In this document: piece after piece, positions 34,346-44,105 of the stretch
How the letters are laid out: each line of letters opens with the position of its first letter
How positions within the stretch are numbered: position 1 is the first letter of the stretch
DNA from: Bacteroidota bacterium
Lineage (GTDB): Bacteria; Bacteroidota; Bacteroidia; NS11-12g; UBA9320
Length of the DNA stretch: 64,000 nucleotides
Assembly: GCA_002746305.1 (NCBI GenBank)
Contig: NVWV01000007.1
Span: 62,001-126,000 of the forward strand
Reading direction: 5' to 3'
Notes under the pieces: generated by a model
Database searches by the model: none
What the model was told of the DNA's origin: nothing
The model's input: only the letters and a program-made list of their open reading frames with translations
Made by a program: the position numbers and the translations under genes

Positions 34346-34915
34346 TTAAAGTGATTTTACCAAACCATCAAACAACTCATATTCTGCACCACTTTCCGAG
34401 CATTTCGCTCTATTATTTTTGTCAAATTCAAGTCGATGTCCAAATTTACTCATCCATCCAATTTGCTTCCCCGGATTGCCAACTATCAAAGCAAATGCCG
34501 GCACTTCTTTCGTAATGACTGTACCTGCTCCTATAAAGCAGTATTCTCCCAAATCATTCCCGCACACTATTGTTGCATTTGCCCCTATGCTTGCTCCTTT
34601 TTTTACAGTCGTTTTCAAATATGAGTCTTTGCGTACAATTGCACTTCTTGGATTCATCACGTTGGTAAACACTGCACTTGGACCTAAGAACACATCATCT
34701 TCACAGATCACTCCTGTATAGAGACTCACATTATTTTGAACCTTGACATTAGATCCTAAGATCACATTTGGGCTTATTACTACATTCTGACCTATATTAC
34801 ACCTTTCTCCCAAAACACAATGCGACATGATATGACTAAAATGCCAAATTTTAGTACCCGCACCTATTGTGCAGTCTTCATCAATAACAGCGGTTTCATG
34901 AGCGAAGTACTCCAT
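34346..34915 (-). CDS. Hexapeptide-repeat N-acetyltransferase (WlbB/WbpD-like)
   Basis: 189 residues from the ATG at 34915, one base after the stop of the upstream gene; a start at 34939 would overlap it. Left-handed beta-helix repeats with the [LIV]-G-x-x-x-x pattern run through the protein (IGAGTKIW, LGERCNIG, FLGPSAVFTNV, IGANATIVCG, IGAGTVITKEV). FTNVMNPRS and the early HETAVID/IWHFSHI match acetyltransferases that N-acetylate 3-amino-sugar UDP-glucuronates in surface polysaccharide synthesis. It follows ugd and the UDP-xylose synthase in one leftward operon, so a UDP-sugar substrate is consistent. The aminotransferase that would supply it is absent. Confidence 0.7.
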   Translation of the reverse strand: MEYFAHETAVIDEDCTIGAGTKIWHFSHIMSHCVLGERCNIGQNVVISPNVILGSNVKVQNNVSLYTGVICEDDVFLGPSAVFTNVMNPRSAIVRKDSYLKTTVKKGASIGANATIVCGNDLGEYCFIGAGTVITKEVPAFALIVGNPGKQIGWMSKFGHRLEFDKNNRAKCSESGAEYELFDGLVKSL

Positions 34916-34916
34916 A

Positions 34917-35888
34917 TTAAAATTCTCTTGGATGGGCATACTTGTACAAATCTCCTTCTGGAAGATTCTTAAAGTATTCGTATGTTATTTTTAGCCCTTC
35001 AGAACGATTTATTTTCGGCTCCCATCCCAAAATATCTTGAGCTTTGGTTATATCTGGTTTACGCTGTTTAGGATCATCTTTTGGAAGATCTAAGAACACA
35101 ACCTTTTGATCAGTACCTGTAAGTTCTATTATTTCTTGGGCAAAGTCCAAAATACTGATTTCATCTGGATTTCCAATATTCACAGGTTGAACATAATCAC
35201 TCTTCAACAATCTGTAAATCCCTTCTACCAAATCAGCTACATAGCAAAAACTTCTTGTTTGGCTTCCGTCTCCGAAGATGGTAATATCCTCTCCTCGAAG
35301 TGCTTGACCTATAAAAGCGGGTAACGCTCTACCATCATTCAGTCGCATACGTGGGCCATAGGTATTAAATATTCTGACGATTCTGGTTTCTACGCCGTGA
35401 AAGGTATGGTATGCCATAGTCATGGCTTCTTGAAACCGTTTTGCTTCATCATACACTCCACGAGGACCTACTGGGTTTACATTTCCCCAGTAATCTTCTG
35501 TTTGAGGATGAACCAAAGGATCACCATACACTTCACTAGTTGAAGCAATTATCATACGAGCACCCTTGGCCAAAGCTAAGCCGAGGCAGTTATGCGTTCC
35601 AAGACTACCTACTTTAAGAGTAGGAATTGGAATTTTAAGATAATCAATAGGACTAGCTGGTGAAGCAAAATGGAGTATATAATCTAATTCTCCTGGAATA
35701 TGAATGAACTTTGAAACATCGTGATGATAAAATTCGAAATTCTTCAAAGGCATTAAATGCTCTATGTTGCTCATGGAACCTGTTATGAGGTTATCCATGG
35801 CTATTACATGACAGCCTTCTTTTATAAATCTATCGCAAAGGTGCGAACCTAAAAATCCAGCTCCGCCGGTTATTAATACTCTCTTCAT
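34917..35888 (-). CDS. UDP-glucuronate decarboxylase (UDP-xylose synthase)
   Basis: 323 residues, extended SDR fold. NAD-binding [14 protein letters not shown] is at residues 8-21, active site STSEVYG then YDEAKR (Tyr and Lys of YxxxK), and [11 protein letters not shown]; the UXS-type [12 protein letters not shown] follows. It turns UDP-glucuronate into UDP-xylose. Directly downstream of ugd, which makes UDP-glucuronate, so the two form a pathway from UDP-glucose to UDP-xylose. A 4-keto product as in ArnA-type enzymes is possible but the family match favours UXS. Confidence 0.9.
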   Translation of the reverse strand: MKRVLITGGAGFLGSHLCDRFIKEGCHVIAMDNLITGSMSNIEHLMPLKNFEFYHHDVSKFIHIPGELDYILHFASPASPIDYLKIPIPTLKVGSLGTHNCLGLALAKGARMIIASTSEVYGDPLVHPQTEDYWGNVNPVGPRGVYDEAKRFQEAMTMAYHTFHGVETRIVRIFNTYGPRMRLNDGRALPAFIGQALRGEDITIFGDGSQTRSFCYVADLVEGIYRLLKSDYVQPVNIGNPDEISILDFAQEIIELTGTDQKVVFLDLPKDDPKQRKPDITKAQDILGWEPKINRSEGLKITYEYFKNLPEGDLYKYAHPREF

Positions 35889-35891
35889 ATT

Positions 35892-37208
35892 TTATTTTGC
35901 TCCAATGCAATGGTACTCATATCCCATTTCCGCCATTTCTTTTCTATCGTAGATATTTCTTCCGTCGAAGATTAATTTGTTATTCAATCTTTTGGTCACC
36001 TCATCAAAATCGAGAAGCTTAAACTCAGACCACTCGGTTACGAGTAACAATGCATCCGCATTATCCAAAGCTGTATATGGTTCATCAACATATTCAATTT
36101 TATCTCCAATCATGTGCTTGGTTTCTGGCATTGCCACAGGATCATAAGCTACTACTTTGCCCCCTGCTTCATATATTTTATCTATCAATACTAGGGATGG
36201 TGCTTCTCGCATATCATCTGTGTTTGGCTTGAATGATAGCCCCCACATTGCAAAAGTCTTCCCACTTAAATCACTGCCTAAAGATTTGGTCATTTTATTG
36301 AATAATACTGACTTCTGATCTTCATTTACATCTTCTACAGATTCCAAGATTCGCATGGTATAATTGTTCTTCTTACCTGTCTTGATTAATGCCTTTACGT
36401 CTTTAGGAAAACAGCTTCCTCCATAACCAATACCTGCATAAATAAATCTGCTACCTATTCTCGGATCACTTCCGATACCTTTTCTTACCGCATTTACATC
36501 CGCACCCATAATTTCACATAGATTCGCTATATCATTCATAAAACTGATACGTGTGGCAAGCATTGCATTGGCTGCATACTTGGTCATCTCTGCTGATGGA
36601 ATATCCATAAATATAAGCGGATGACTATTCATTATAAATGGTTTATACAGTTTACTTATGGTCTCTTTAGCTCTATCCGTATCTACACCTACCACGATTC
36701 TATCTGGTTTCATGAAATCATCAATAGCCGCACCTTCTTTCAAGAACTCTGGATTACTTGCAATATCAAACGTTAAATCCGAACCTCTCGCATCCAACTG
36801 AGCTTGTACGGCGGCTCTCACTTTTTCAGCAGTTCCCACAGGAACCGTGCTTTTAGTTACAACAACACCATAACTGTTCATGTTTTTTCCTATTTCCGAA
36901 GCCACTGTAAGCACGTATTGCAAATCAGCACTGCCATCCTCTCCCGGAGGTGTGCCCACTGCTATAAAAGCAACATCAGCACCTTTAATACTCTCTGGTA
37001 AATCTGTACTAAAATGAAGTTTACCCTTTTTAAAATTACGCATAACCATTGGCTCCAAGCCTGGCTCATAAATTGGCATTACTCCATTTCTAAGTCCTTC
37101 AATTTTATTCTGGTCAATGTCTATACAGGTAACATCAGTTCCTACTTCCGCTAGACAAGTACCAGTAACAAGTCCTACGTATCCCGTACCTACTACAGCT
37201 ATCTTCAT
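35892..37208 (-). CDS. ugd: UDP-glucose 6-dehydrogenase
   Basis: 438 residues from the ATG at 37208, which puts the NAD motif AVVGTGYVGLVTG at the N-terminus. Other motifs: AVGTPPGEDGSADLQYV, VVTKSTVPVGTAEKVR, NPEFLKEGAAIDDFMKPDR, and the catalytic Cys in GIGYGGSCFPKDVKAL. It oxidises UDP-glucose to UDP-glucuronate in two steps. First gene of the ugd / UXS / acetyltransferase operon (3-base gap to the next). Confidence 0.95.
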   Translation of the reverse strand: MKIAVVGTGYVGLVTGTCLAEVGTDVTCIDIDQNKIEGLRNGVMPIYEPGLEPMVMRNFKKGKLHFSTDLPESIKGADVAFIAVGTPPGEDGSADLQYVLTVASEIGKNMNSYGVVVTKSTVPVGTAEKVRAAVQAQLDARGSDLTFDIASNPEFLKEGAAIDDFMKPDRIVVGVDTDRAKETISKLYKPFIMNSHPLIFMDIPSAEMTKYAANAMLATRISFMNDIANLCEIMGADVNAVRKGIGSDPRIGSRFIYAGIGYGGSCFPKDVKALIKTGKKNNYTMRILESVEDVNEDQKSVLFNKMTKSLGSDLSGKTFAMWGLSFKPNTDDMREAPSLVLIDKIYEAGGKVVAYDPVAMPETKHMIGDKIEYVDEPYTALDNADALLLVTEWSEFKLLDFDEVTKRLNNKLIFDGRNIYDRKEMAEMGYEYHCIGAK

Positions 37209-37338
37209 TATTATTTTCTTATTGGCTGGCAAAGATATTCAATGATTTGTATCTGTTTGGCTTTTTTAATAAAGTGAAACTTAGCAATGCTCAAATAACA
37301 TTCACATATCCATTTTATTCACATTACTTTGCAACTAC

Positions 37339-38088
37339 ATGGTTAGAGCATTTGCTATTATTTGTCTTTTCTGCACCGTTAATCTTGTGGCTCAATCAGA
37401 AATAAAAACCAATCAAGGATTTCTTTTCATCCCACATTATGCGTATCAAACTCCTGGTGGAGATTTAAAGGAAAGATTCAAACCATTTTCTTCAATTGGC
37501 CTTGGAGTTGATTATAAATTTAAAAATAAGTTAATGGTTGGTGTAGATTACGATTGGTACTTTGGCAACAGTGTTAATGAAATTGGCACATTCAGTGAAA
37601 TTACCAGTACCTCAGGACAGATAATCGATAAAAATGGAGATTTTTCTATAATCCGATTAAATATGAAGGGCCACTATGCCACTGTAAACATTGGATACCT
37701 TTTGAGTCTGCCGTCTAACGAACCAAACTCTGGAATTTTATTTTCAGTTGGCACGGGCTTTATGCTTCATAAGATTGATATACTTTCCTCACAGGTTACT
37801 ATACCTCAAGTAAATGGAGATTATGAATACGGATATGATAAACTAACCTATGGACTTGCGACCAAACAGTATATTGGATATCAGTATTTGGTGAATAAAA
37901 ACAAGTATCATGTGAGAGCAGGAATAGAGTTCAATCAAGGATTTACCCAAGGGAGAAGAACTTGGGATTTTAATGCAAATAAATCTGGATTGGACAAAAG
38001 ATTTGACACCACTATCGCCTTAAAGTTAGGAATAATAGTTCCTGTCTACACAAAAAAGGCGGAAGACGAAGAGTTTTTTACTGACTAA
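37339..38088 (+). CDS. Predicted outer-membrane beta-barrel protein
   Basis: 249 residues with a signal peptide (FAIICLFCTVNLVAQ). The rest is beta-strand rich with alternating aromatic and polar residues (GLGVDYKFKNKLMVGVDYDWYFG, YIGYQYLV, RAGIEFNQGF) and looks like an 8-10 strand barrel. The family is not recognised. A TTACTTTG sequence ends 7 bases before the ATG. It is two bases upstream of waaA, so it may be cotranscribed with it. Confidence 0.6.
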   Translation: MVRAFAIICLFCTVNLVAQSEIKTNQGFLFIPHYAYQTPGGDLKERFKPFSSIGLGVDYKFKNKLMVGVDYDWYFGNSVNEIGTFSEITSTSGQIIDKNGDFSIIRLNMKGHYATVNIGYLLSLPSNEPNSGILFSVGTGFMLHKIDILSSQVTIPQVNGDYEYGYDKLTYGLATKQYIGYQYLVNKNKYHVRAGIEFNQGFTQGRRTWDFNANKSGLDKRFDTTIALKLGIIVPVYTKKAEDEEFFTD

Positions 38089-38090
38089 AC

Positions 38091-39296
38091 TTGTTTCGAT
38101 TTGCCTACATAATAGCTTCTTTTAAGGCAGGCATTCTACTTCCTTTAATCTCTATTTTCTCACCTAAGATAAGAAGGTTCTCTGCTGAACGAAAAAACGG
38201 CAAAAAACCTAAGACAGGTCGAGTGGAATACTGGATTCATTGTGCTTCTTTGGGTGAATACGAGATGGCCCTTCCACTTATAGAACAACTCCTGAAAAAC
38301 ATCTCAAAAGACAAAATTCTAATAACCATCTTTAGTCCCAGTGGATACACCCAAGCTATTAAAGGAGAATATGCCGATAGACTCATGTACCTCCCCATAG
38401 ACACCCTGAGAAAAGCAAACAAATTCTACCAAGAATATGCTCCACAAAAAGCAATCTTCATTCGCTATGACTTTTGGTATAACTTTATCAAACAAGGACA
38501 AAAAAGAGGAACTTCATTTTACCTTGTAAATGGAAGATTTCAATCCAATCATTTCTTCTTCAAATGGTTTGGAAAACCTTATTTGAACCTTTTAAGAAAA
38601 TTCAAAGGAGTTTATACTTCAGATAAAAGCAGCTACGAGATTTTAAAAGCCCATAAAGTTGAACAAGCCCAATTTCTTGGAGATACACGATTTGACCGTG
38701 TGGTAGCAATCACTAAATCCGCTAAAACATATGATGACATTGCTTCTTTTAAAGGAGATAGAAAACTGCTTATGCTTGGATCATCTTGGCAACCTGAAGA
38801 AAAACTAGTAGCCCATCTCTTGGCAACTAACCCACCAAATCTGGCGATACTAATTGCTCCTCATGATCTTAAACGAGTTGATGAGATTACAGAATCTTTG
38901 AAAAAGTACTCCCCTAAGAAATATACCTCCAACAACTTTGGCCCCTTGGACAATGTTCTGATTTTAGATACCATGGGTATGCTCTCCTCTATGTACCAAT
39001 ATGCCGACTTCACACTTATTGGCGGAGGATTTACAGGTGCATTACACAATATATTAGAACCTGCAGTTTGGGGAAGTCATATCTCATTTGGACCCAAAAC
39101 AGAAAAATTCCCAGAAGCTCAGGATTTCGTGAAAATTGGATTTGCAACTAAAGTATCAGATGAGGATGAATGGGTTTCCAAAATCACCTCACTTATTAAT
39201 GACGAAGAAAGCCTAGCTTCACTTAAACTCAAAGCCAAAAAGTATACCACATCTCACATTGGAGTCACAAAAAGAATAATCAATAACATAGGTTAA
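38091..39296 (+). CDS. waaA: 3-deoxy-D-manno-octulosonic acid (Kdo) transferase
   Basis: 401 residues, starting with TTG two bases after the upstream stop. GT30 features: an N-terminal membrane helix, YWIHCASLGEYEMALPLIEQL, ITIFSPSGY, YDFWYN, GDTRFDRV, LMLGSSWQPEE, LIAPHD and FTLIGGGFTGALHNILEP near the C-terminus. It transfers Kdo to lipid A at the inner membrane, the base of the LPS core. The TTG is preferred because no ATG or GTG gives the conserved N-terminal helix. Confidence 0.9.
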   Translation: MFRFAYIIASFKAGILLPLISIFSPKIRRFSAERKNGKKPKTGRVEYWIHCASLGEYEMALPLIEQLLKNISKDKILITIFSPSGYTQAIKGEYADRLMYLPIDTLRKANKFYQEYAPQKAIFIRYDFWYNFIKQGQKRGTSFYLVNGRFQSNHFFFKWFGKPYLNLLRKFKGVYTSDKSSYEILKAHKVEQAQFLGDTRFDRVVAITKSAKTYDDIASFKGDRKLLMLGSSWQPEEKLVAHLLATNPPNLAILIAPHDLKRVDEITESLKKYSPKKYTSNNFGPLDNVLILDTMGMLSSMYQYADFTLIGGGFTGALHNILEPAVWGSHISFGPKTEKFPEAQDFVKIGFATKVSDEDEWVSKITSLINDEESLASLKLKAKKYTTSHIGVTKRIINNIG

Positions 39297-39318
39297 GTTT
39301 TTTCATCTCTTTGACCAT

Positions 39319-39326
39319 TACTTTTG
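39319..39326 (+). promoter_or_regulatory. Putative -7 box (TACTTTTG) before the Crp/Fnr gene
   Basis: TACTTTTG is an exact TAnnTTTG match ending 4 bases before the ATG at 39331, a short leader typical of the phylum. No -33 TTG was found at normal distance. Confidence 0.45.
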
Positions 39327-39330
39327 AACT

Positions 39331-39921
39331 ATGAGTACTTCCCAAAATCAGTATCAGGATCTCTTTAGTTTCTGTGAGCAATTTGTTCAGTTTTCTGAGA
39401 ACGAAAAGAAGTGTTTTGCAGAACTACTAACTTACAAACAGTATCAGAAAGGCGATACTATTACAGAGATAGGTTCCATTGAGCAGAATTTGTCTTTCAT
39501 ATCATCAGGAATTGTTAGAGGTTATTGCATGAGAGGGAATGACGACATTACACTATGTATAGAATTCTCAAATTCATTTGTTTCAGCGTACTCATCTTTC
39601 ACAGAGCAAACTCCGACCAAGGTAGGTTTGGAAGCTTTAACAGACGTCACGCTTTATGAAATAAAGTATGAACACTTAAATACGCTATACGAAGGGTCAA
39701 AAGAAGGGGAACGAATGGGACGTTACGCTGCAGAACAAATGAGCAGTATTTACGAACGGAGACTAATTAATCTGCTTACCAAGTCTGCTACGGATAGATA
39801 TGAAGAACTATTGATGAATGAACCTCAGTTGATGCTTACTATTCCCCAAAAATACATAGCAGAATACCTCGGGATACAACCAGAATCTTTAAGCAGATTA
39901 AAAAAACAGGCAATGACTTAA
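39331..39921 (+). CDS. Crp/Fnr-family transcriptional regulator
   Basis: 196 residues. A cyclic-nucleotide-binding beta-roll (about 20-120, with YQKGDTITEIGSIEQNLSFISSGIVRGYC) is followed by a helical linker and a C-terminal helix-turn-helix (LTIPQKYIAEYLGIQPESLSRLKKQ). It lacks the Fnr cysteines, so it does not look like an iron-sulfur oxygen sensor. The effector is unknown. It lies 75 bases upstream of the TonB receptor and may regulate it. Confidence 0.85.
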   Translation: MSTSQNQYQDLFSFCEQFVQFSENEKKCFAELLTYKQYQKGDTITEIGSIEQNLSFISSGIVRGYCMRGNDDITLCIEFSNSFVSAYSSFTEQTPTKVGLEALTDVTLYEIKYEHLNTLYEGSKEGERMGRYAAEQMSSIYERRLINLLTKSATDRYEELLMNEPQLMLTIPQKYIAEYLGIQPESLSRLKKQAMT

Positions 39922-39963
39922 TTTATTTTATCTAAGAAATCAAATTTCTTAACCTATGTCAAG

Positions 39964-39992
39964 TTGATAGACCCTTGGCTCTGCCATCTTTG
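39964..39992 (+). promoter_or_regulatory. Putative promoter of the TonB receptor
   Basis: TTG at 39964-39966 and CATCTTTG at 39985-39992 are 18 bases apart, near the Bacteroidota -33/-7 spacing; the -7 has one mismatch. It ends 4 bases before the ATG at 39997, which supports that start. Confidence 0.5.
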
Positions 39993-39996
39993 CACC

Positions 39997-42417
39997 ATGA
40001 AATTATTTCAAATCCTGTTTTTCATTTTATCTCTTACATTCTCAGCTAGTGCTCAAGACTTAACACAAACTATCAGGGGGAGTATTCTGGATCAAAACAC
40101 AAAAGAACCATTGGTAGGAGCACTCATTGAAGCCTACCTTGGAGAAACTAAAAAAGGTGCTATTACAGATGTCAATGGAAATTTTAGGTTTGAAAACATG
40201 AAAGTAGGGAGGTACACTCTCCAATTTTCATTTTTAGGATATGAAAACGCTGGAATGAGTCAGCTTGAAGTGATTAGTTCGAAAGAAACAGTACTCAATA
40301 TTGAAATGATTGAAAAAATCACTACTACAGGTACCATAATTGTGCGAGCAAGAAAAGACAAGGCTAAAACAATAAATCAAATGGTCAGTGTTAGTGGACG
40401 AACTTTTTCCATTGAAGAGAGTCAACGGTATGCAGGGAGTAGAGGTGACGTAGCACGTATGGCACAAAATTTTGCCGGTGTACAGGGTGCAGATGATAGC
40501 AGAAATGACATTGTAGTACGTGGCAATTCTCCAATGGGAGTTCTTTATAGATTGGAGGGAGTTGACATACCCAATCCAAATCACTTTAGTACGGCAGGGA
40601 CCACAGGAGGCCCTGTTAGTATGTTAAATAACAATGTACTCGAAAATTCTGATTTCTTAAGTGGAGCTTTTCCTGCTGAATATGGTAATGCAACGGCTGC
40701 AGTCTTTGATTTGGGTATGAGAAAAGGAAACGATGAGCAGTATGAGTTTCTAGGTCAAATAGGATTTGCGGGACTAGAGTTTATGGCTGAAGGTCCATTA
40801 AGTAAAAAATCCAAAGCTTCTTTTTTGGTAAACTATCGATACTCTGCTCTCGGTTTCTTTTCACTCTTAGGACTCCAATTTGGTACAGGTACTGCTGTAC
40901 CAAAATACCAAGATTTAAGTTTTCATTTACATTTTCCAGATAAAACGGGAAGTTTCAAAATTTTTGGAGTTGCAGGTCTAAGTAGTATCGAACTTTTTCA
41001 AAGTGAAGACACAGGTGACAATTTGTTTGGAGACGATTTAGAAGATTTATCCTATACAACTAATACAGGAATGGTAGGTATTTCGCGTTTTCAAAAACTG
41101 GGAACCAACACATTTGCTAAAATAACTTTGGCTGCAGATGCATCCCAAACCAAAACACAACTCGATACTTTTGCTTTAACTCCCAACAATGAAATCATAA
41201 GTAATGGGGGCTTGTACCGTGACAATTCCTATCAGGGTAAGTATTCAATCAACGCATTTGTCCAGCATAAATTTAACTCAAGGAACACTATAAAAGGTGG
41301 TATACGAGTTTATAACTACTTTTTTTCTCTTAGGGATAGTTTTTACAGAACTGATCGAAATGTACTCACAAATCAACCTCTAGGCTGGGTTGAACCAACG
41401 AATTTTGACGGAAGCACTTCTCTTATTCAAACATTTGTTAGTCAAGCATATAGAGTCAACTCTAAACTAAATTTGAACGTTGGTCTTAACAACTCATTTT
41501 TTACTTACAACAACAGCAATTCCATTGAGCCACGAGCAGGGATAAGTTATAAACTCTCTAAAAAGTATAAGATTAGTGCTGGATACGGTCTCCATAGTCA
41601 ATTGGCTCCATTTCGTGTTTATTTTGAAGAAAGAACGGATACATTTGGAATTAAAAGAAAGCTGAACCAGGACCTAGGTTTTACAAAAAGTCACCACTTC
41701 ATAATCGGCAATGATATTAGACTTGGAAAAAATACACGACTAAAAATAGAAGGCTATGTTCAATACCTTTTTGATGTCCCTATTGATGGTAAAAACGACA
41801 CATTCTACTCTTTACTAAACCAAGGAGCGGACTTTGGTGTCGTTTTTACAGATTCCATGGTTAATACAGGAAAAGGAAGAAACTTGGGAGTTGAAATAAC
41901 GTTTGAAAGATTCCTTACTAAAGGATTCTATTTCCTAAACACCTTGTCTCTTTATAGATCATTTTATACAGACCAGCTGGGAAATGAACACCCTACTGTT
42001 TTTGATTCTCGATATGCTATTAATCTTTTAGGGGGTAAGGAATTCTATTTTGCTCAAAAGACCAATAAAAAAGGGAAAATCAAAAAAAGCAGTTTGACTA
42101 CAGATGTCAAGTTTATCGTAAATGGAGGACGTAGATATACTCCCGCTAATGAGTTTGAAAGCAGACGTCAAGGAGAATTGGTCCTAGATAATTCAAGAAT
42201 TTTCTCCAACCAATATGATGACTACATACGTTTTGATTTGAGAATTGCATACAAGGTTCAGACTAAGAAAATTACCCAAGAATGGGGTATTGATATTCAA
42301 AACTTGACCAACAAACAAAACATCTTCAATCGAACATACAATCCCAATACCAACGAATACAAGACTACATATCAAACAGGGCTTTTACCTATAGGTATTT
42401 ACAGGGTGACTTTCTAA
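39997..42417 (+). CDS. TonB-dependent outer-membrane receptor
   Basis: 806 residues from the ATG at 39997; the frame opens earlier at 39964 but the signal peptide (MKLFQILFFILSLTFSASAQD) and a promoter-like site place the start here. A CarboxypepD_reg beta-sandwich (about 25-110, IRGSILDQNTKEPLVGALIEA) is followed by a plug with DIVVRGNSPMGVLYRLEGVDIPNP and a 22-strand barrel ending in a terminal Phe strand (IYRVTF). Substrate unknown. The Crp/Fnr regulator lies just upstream. Confidence 0.85.
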   Translation: MKLFQILFFILSLTFSASAQDLTQTIRGSILDQNTKEPLVGALIEAYLGETKKGAITDVNGNFRFENMKVGRYTLQFSFLGYENAGMSQLEVISSKETVLNIEMIEKITTTGTIIVRARKDKAKTINQMVSVSGRTFSIEESQRYAGSRGDVARMAQNFAGVQGADDSRNDIVVRGNSPMGVLYRLEGVDIPNPNHFSTAGTTGGPVSMLNNNVLENSDFLSGAFPAEYGNATAAVFDLGMRKGNDEQYEFLGQIGFAGLEFMAEGPLSKKSKASFLVNYRYSALGFFSLLGLQFGTGTAVPKYQDLSFHLHFPDKTGSFKIFGVAGLSSIELFQSEDTGDNLFGDDLEDLSYTTNTGMVGISRFQKLGTNTFAKITLAADASQTKTQLDTFALTPNNEIISNGGLYRDNSYQGKYSINAFVQHKFNSRNTIKGGIRVYNYFFSLRDSFYRTDRNVLTNQPLGWVEPTNFDGSTSLIQTFVSQAYRVNSKLNLNVGLNNSFFTYNNSNSIEPRAGISYKLSKKYKISAGYGLHSQLAPFRVYFEERTDTFGIKRKLNQDLGFTKSHHFIIGNDIRLGKNTRLKIEGYVQYLFDVPIDGKNDTFYSLLNQGADFGVVFTDSMVNTGKGRNLGVEITFERFLTKGFYFLNTLSLYRSFYTDQLGNEHPTVFDSRYAINLLGGKEFYFAQKTNKKGKIKKSSLTTDVKFIVNGGRRYTPANEFESRRQGELVLDNSRIFSNQYDDYIRFDLRIAYKVQTKKITQEWGIDIQNLTNKQNIFNRTYNPNTNEYKTTYQTGLLPIGIYRVTF

Positions 42418-42672
42418 TCCATCTTAATGCTATTGGAATCACCAAAACATGAAGCATTAGTCTTACTTTAAGCTGTTTAAGGGAAATACCCATTAGAAAC
42501 GAAACGGCTCCAAACCGAACTCTTGTTGAGAGCTACCGTATTCTTGCAGAACACACCCATTCAAATAGCAGCCAGTTTTTTAGACCTCCTTTTTCTCTAT
42601 GATTGAAGTACTGGTGGAAACCGAAAAACCATAAATAGAGTAGGTCAATTTTTTAATCTCACAAAATATAAA

Positions 42673-43089
42673 ATGAAACAATTAAGATTTCTTTTTGCAG
42701 TAGTGCTCATGGCATTTCTGAGCAGTGCGTCATTTGCACAATCAACAACAGTTACCGTAAATAATAATACGATAGCATCACAAAACTTCGTCTGTCATTT
42801 CCCCGGTTATACCGTACACATTAACATTGCTGCAAATACTAATGCTACGTATTCTGCTAGCACTTCTTCAGCTGACATTATGAATCACATGGATGGGTCC
42901 GATAATCCACCACCACCACATCAACCTGTCACTTACAATGCAAATAATGTTAGTACGCTGGCTAATGGCGGGATAAGAGTGGCTAACGTAACTATACCAG
43001 GGCCCCCTTTCACTTCTGCCACCAACACTGTTACCGTACATTATATGCAGGCAGGAAGTCTGGTAAACTATACTGTTGACTTCAACTAA
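42673..43089 (+). CDS. Small secreted protein of unknown function
   Basis: 138 residues with a clear signal peptide (LFAVVLMAFLSSASFAQ). The mature part is about 115 residues, Thr/Asn/Ser-rich with predicted beta strands, and has a short proline run (NPPPPHQPV) near the middle. No family recognised. A 255-base region upstream has no gene I can support. It shares the secreted, low-Cys profile of small extracellular proteins. Confidence 0.6.
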   Translation: MKQLRFLFAVVLMAFLSSASFAQSTTVTVNNNTIASQNFVCHFPGYTVHINIAANTNATYSASTSSADIMNHMDGSDNPPPPHQPVTYNANNVSTLANGGIRVANVTIPGPPFTSATNTVTVHYMQAGSLVNYTVDFN

Positions 43090-43230
43090 GTACAAAGCTT
43101 ATTAAAAAGACTTTCTCAAAGCAGATAGAAAACAAGCTCTAATCTGTTCTTGGGAAAGTCATTTTAATTAACATGAAAATTCTAAAACTCACTAGAAAAC
43201 TTTGGGAATAGCATTTGCTTTATACTGGTT

Positions 43231-43562
43231 ATGAAACCAGTATACTTTTCACTATTTATCCTTTTTCTTCTCTCAAGTTGCTATAATGAAGACTCACGAG
43301 CCAATGACTTTGACCTTGAATACTGGCTAGAAGATGAACATTGTCGTCCTCAAGTAGTAAAAGGTTCTATTCTTAATTTATCGTCTAATCCTGCAGATAA
43401 GGTAAAGATTAAGGTAGACATGTACCAGTGTGGTTACGGGTAGACTACCAAATAATAAAGATTAACGAAACCATGTTTCAAAACGATATTGTTAATTTCT
43501 CCAAATCTGTTGGAGATACAATAACAGATGTAAAACTGATTATTGTAAAGGTTGTTGATTAG
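43231..43562 (+). pseudogene. Frameshifted small lipoprotein
   Basis: The first frame runs from 43231 to a TAG at 43441 and encodes a lipoprotein start (LFLLSSC, Cys near 17) and GSILNLSSNPADKVKIKVDMYQCGYG. The next frame stays open without a stop to a TAG at 43560-43562 and reads VDYQIIKINETMFQNDIV, then NFSKSVGDTITDVKLIIVKV, continuing the same beta-strand pattern. One extra base in the GGG at about 43437-43439 would join the frames into a protein of about 110 residues resembling an FxLYD-type domain. It may be a mutation or a sequencing error. The end overlaps the convergent DinB gene by 23 bases. Confidence 0.6.
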
Positions 43563-44091
43563 CTTTTTTCTTTAAACTTTTCAAATGATGCTCGGTATGG
43601 AAATGAGTGAAAAATAAAATCTCACGAACCATCATTTTACCCAGTAAGGGATGTGGGATCAAAACCTTATCCAAATTATTATCACTCCACTTTCGAATGT
43701 GTTTCTCCAATTTATTTCCTGTCATTCCCCAATGGTTCAGCATGGAATCTTTATTAAATGACTTACCTTCCTCGCTAATAAATGGCGATGGAGCAACAGC
43801 TTTACCCCTCACAGATGCTAATTTTTCATGGTATCTATTAAAGCATTCATCGTAGTTTCTAATATCTCTATTGGGTTTACCAAACTTCCATTTCAAAATA
43901 AAAGGTGAAACCTTCATAGCACTACTCACAGCAGCAGCAGATTTGACCACATGATCAAATTCCTCGGCTATGCTCCAAACTTCAGGATCTGGCTTTGCTA
44001 CAAATTTATCATCAGCCATACCTGCAATGAGGGATTCAACTTCAGCCCACTTAGTTTGGAAACTTGTTGTTATTTCGGTTTTAGACTGCAT
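43540..44091 (-). CDS. DinB/YfiT-family putative metalloenzyme
   Basis: 183 residues. It has the four-helix layout of the DinB superfamily, with FDHV near residue 48 in the first metal-ligand position and FFTHFHTEHHLKSL near 160-173 in the C-terminal helix. Relatives bind metal and may act as thiol-dependent transferases. Function unknown. It is 14 bases from the sorting-domain protein upstream. Confidence 0.8.
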   Translation of the reverse strand: MQSKTEITTSFQTKWAEVESLIAGMADDKFVAKPDPEVWSIAEEFDHVVKSAAAVSSAMKVSPFILKWKFGKPNRDIRNYDECFNRYHEKLASVRGKAVAPSPFISEEGKSFNKDSMLNHWGMTGNKLEKHIRKWSDNNLDKVLIPHPLLGKMMVREILFFTHFHTEHHLKSLKKKANQQPLQ

Positions 44092-44105
44092 TAAATTCTA
44101 ATTAA

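Noticed and set aside
43231..43562. Programmed frameshift as an explanation of the split lipoprotein
   Set aside because: No slippery heptamer such as A AAA AAG or downstream hairpin was seen at the break.
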